NCBI GenBank assembly: GCA_018819165.1
Contig: JAHJQP010000147.1
Location: forward strand, 1 to 6,899
Direction: 5' to 3'
DNA from: Pseudomonadota bacterium
Lineage (GTDB): Bacteria; Desulfobacterota; Syntrophia; Syntrophales; UBA5619
DNA length: 6,899 nucleotides
Part shown: in pieces, positions 6,138 to 6,899 of the stretch
Numbering within the stretch: the stretch's first letter is position 1
Layout: the number at the start of each line of letters is the position of its first letter
Notes under the pieces: model-generated
Seen by the model: the letters and a program-made list of their open reading frames with translations, nothing else
The model's database searches: none
Told to the model about the DNA's origin: nothing
Translations under genes and position numbers: made by a program

Positions 6138-6792
6138 GGACGCGCAACCTGACGATATTTTCGAGCCATCGCGAAAGCTCGGCGATGACCGGCGCAGCTC
6201 TCTGCGCTGACGCCTCCCGGCGGATCATCTCCCGGACCTCCCGGAGCATGCCGGCGGCCCTCTCCTGCTGCGGCTCCTTCCGGAGGATCGCCTCCAGGAC
6301 CTCCGCCGCCATTGGGAGATGGCCCTGCCGGATATAGAGTTCCGCGAGGGTTGCCGTCTGGAAAGCGGAGGGGATCTGCGCTTCCTCTTCCCCCTCGGCC
6401 GCCGCCGTTTCGCGCTGCTCTTCGATGCTCCTGAGCTTCTCCGAGACATCTCCGGCCAGCGGGGTGTCGGGATTCAGAACGATGAACTTCCTGTAATAGC
6501 GCCCCGTCTCTTCCATCATCCCCTTTTTGAGACATGCATCGCCCATGCACGCATAGATCTGAGAGAGGCTCGTGATGGTTTCGTCCATTTCGCGGAGCAT
6601 CTCCCGGGCCTCGTCCATTCTTCCCTGCTGTATCCAGACCCGGCAGATCGCCATGCGGGCGTCCAGGTCTCCCGGCAGCCGTTCGAGCCGCCCCTGGGCC
6701 AGATCCAGGACCGCCGGCCAGTCATTTCCCTTCAGATACGCTTCCGTCTGCGCAAGGAACGCATCTCTTTCCTCACGGTCATTGGCATCCAT
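6127..6792 (-). CDS. Tetratricopeptide-repeat protein
   Basis: This 221-residue, mostly helical protein has TPR-like helix pairs at about 9-42 (FLAQTEAYLKGNDWPAVLDLA), 43-75 (ARMAICRVWIQQGRMDEAREML) and 76-109 (IYACMGDACLKKGMMEETGRYY). After a Glu/Ala-rich linker (about 122-140) comes a clear unit at 144-177 (FQTATLAELYIRQGHLPMAAEVLEAI). There is no signal peptide, so it is probably cytoplasmic. TPRs mediate protein-protein contacts; the partner cannot be seen. The ATG at 6790-6792 has only a weak GGTGA upstream. It is the first gene of the minus-strand series in the window and overlaps the following peptidase gene, so the two are probably made together. The C-terminal tail (about 195-221) is not TPR-like. 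Confidence 0.8.
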   Translation of the reverse strand: MDANDREERDAFLAQTEAYLKGNDWPAVLDLAQGRLERLPGDLDARMAICRVWIQQGRMDEAREMLREMDETITSLSQIYACMGDACLKKGMMEETGRYYRKFIVLNPDTPLAGDVSEKLRSIEEQRETAAAEGEEEAQIPSAFQTATLAELYIRQGHLPMAAEVLEAILRKEPQQERAAGMLREVREMIRREASAQRAAPVIAELSRWLENIVRLRVHAA

Positions 6793-6833
6793 AGTTCACC
6801 GTCTTTTCACAGGTTTTATGCCATCCGGCCCCG

Positions 6834-6857
6834 GCGTTCTCAAAGTGGGGAGAACGC
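6834..6857. promoter_or_regulatory. Perfect 8-bp inverted repeat upstream of the TPR gene
   Basis: GCGTTCTC and GAGAACGC flank an 8-base spacer, about 42 bases before the TPR start codon. The repeat overlaps the predicted -10 end of the candidate promoter at 6855-6883, a position suited to a repressor. Its layout resembles operators such as CIRCE, but the sequence differs. As RNA it would form an 8-bp hairpin in the leader. Confidence 0.4.
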
Positions 6858-6883
6858 TAACACAGCCCGCAAGAGCGTGTCAA
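6855..6883 (-). promoter_or_regulatory. Candidate sigma70-type promoter for the TPR-peptidase pair
   Basis: On the minus strand a perfect TTGACA (6883-6878) is followed after 17 bases by TTAGCG (6860-6855). The -35 box is ideal, but the -10 box is a poor match to TATAAT, so the call rests mainly on the -35, the spacing and the place just before the first gene of the series. Confidence 0.35.
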
Positions 6884-6899
6884 GAACGAAAAACGCTCA

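Overview
This 6.9 kb window has high GC content and tightly packed genes. It looks like chromosomal housekeeping DNA from an anaerobic Desulfobacterota/Deltaproteobacteria-type bacterium, possibly Syntrophales. That placement is inferred from protein style: an unusually long DNA polymerase III delta subunit, a short Lys/Arg-rich S21, a stand-alone lipoyl H-protein, and a TPR protein of a type common in that group. No phylogenetic test was possible. I see no transposase, integrase, phage gene, CRISPR array, tRNA or rRNA.

One gene lies on the plus strand: a YacP/Rae1-like NYN-domain nuclease (102-626). It meets the minus-strand genes convergently, with a gap of only 5 bases. All other genes are on the minus strand, so they are transcribed from right to left. 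In transcription order they are: a TPR-repeat protein (6792-6127); an M24B Xaa-Pro aminopeptidase-type protein (6137-5058) overlapping it; a 139-base gap holding three symmetrical elements; the gcvH-like lipoyl carrier (4918-4520); an unrecognised 71-residue protein (4505-4290); hisC (4308-3244), whose start overlaps the end of that small gene; a 234-base gap holding nested inverted repeats and a possible short ORF; rpsU (3009-2818, TTG start); a likely terminator (2805-2764); a LOG-family gene broken by a frameshift in a run of nine G (2724-2069); a perfect 14-base palindrome; and holA (2023-632).

The genes fall into probable transcription units rather than one pathway. TPR and pepQ appear translationally coupled. 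gcvH, the 71-residue gene and hisC form a tight cluster. rpsU appears to have its own terminator. The LOG gene and holA form a pair 45 bases apart. Products span RNA turnover, translation (S21), replication (delta clamp loader), histidine synthesis, peptide turnover and lipoyl-based one-carbon or lipoate metabolism.

I did not find a clearly new biological system. The points most worth checking are the frameshift in the G9 tract of the LOG gene, an insertion of roughly 90 residues in HolA, the small gene between gcvH and hisC, and several perfect inverted repeats at promoter-like positions.
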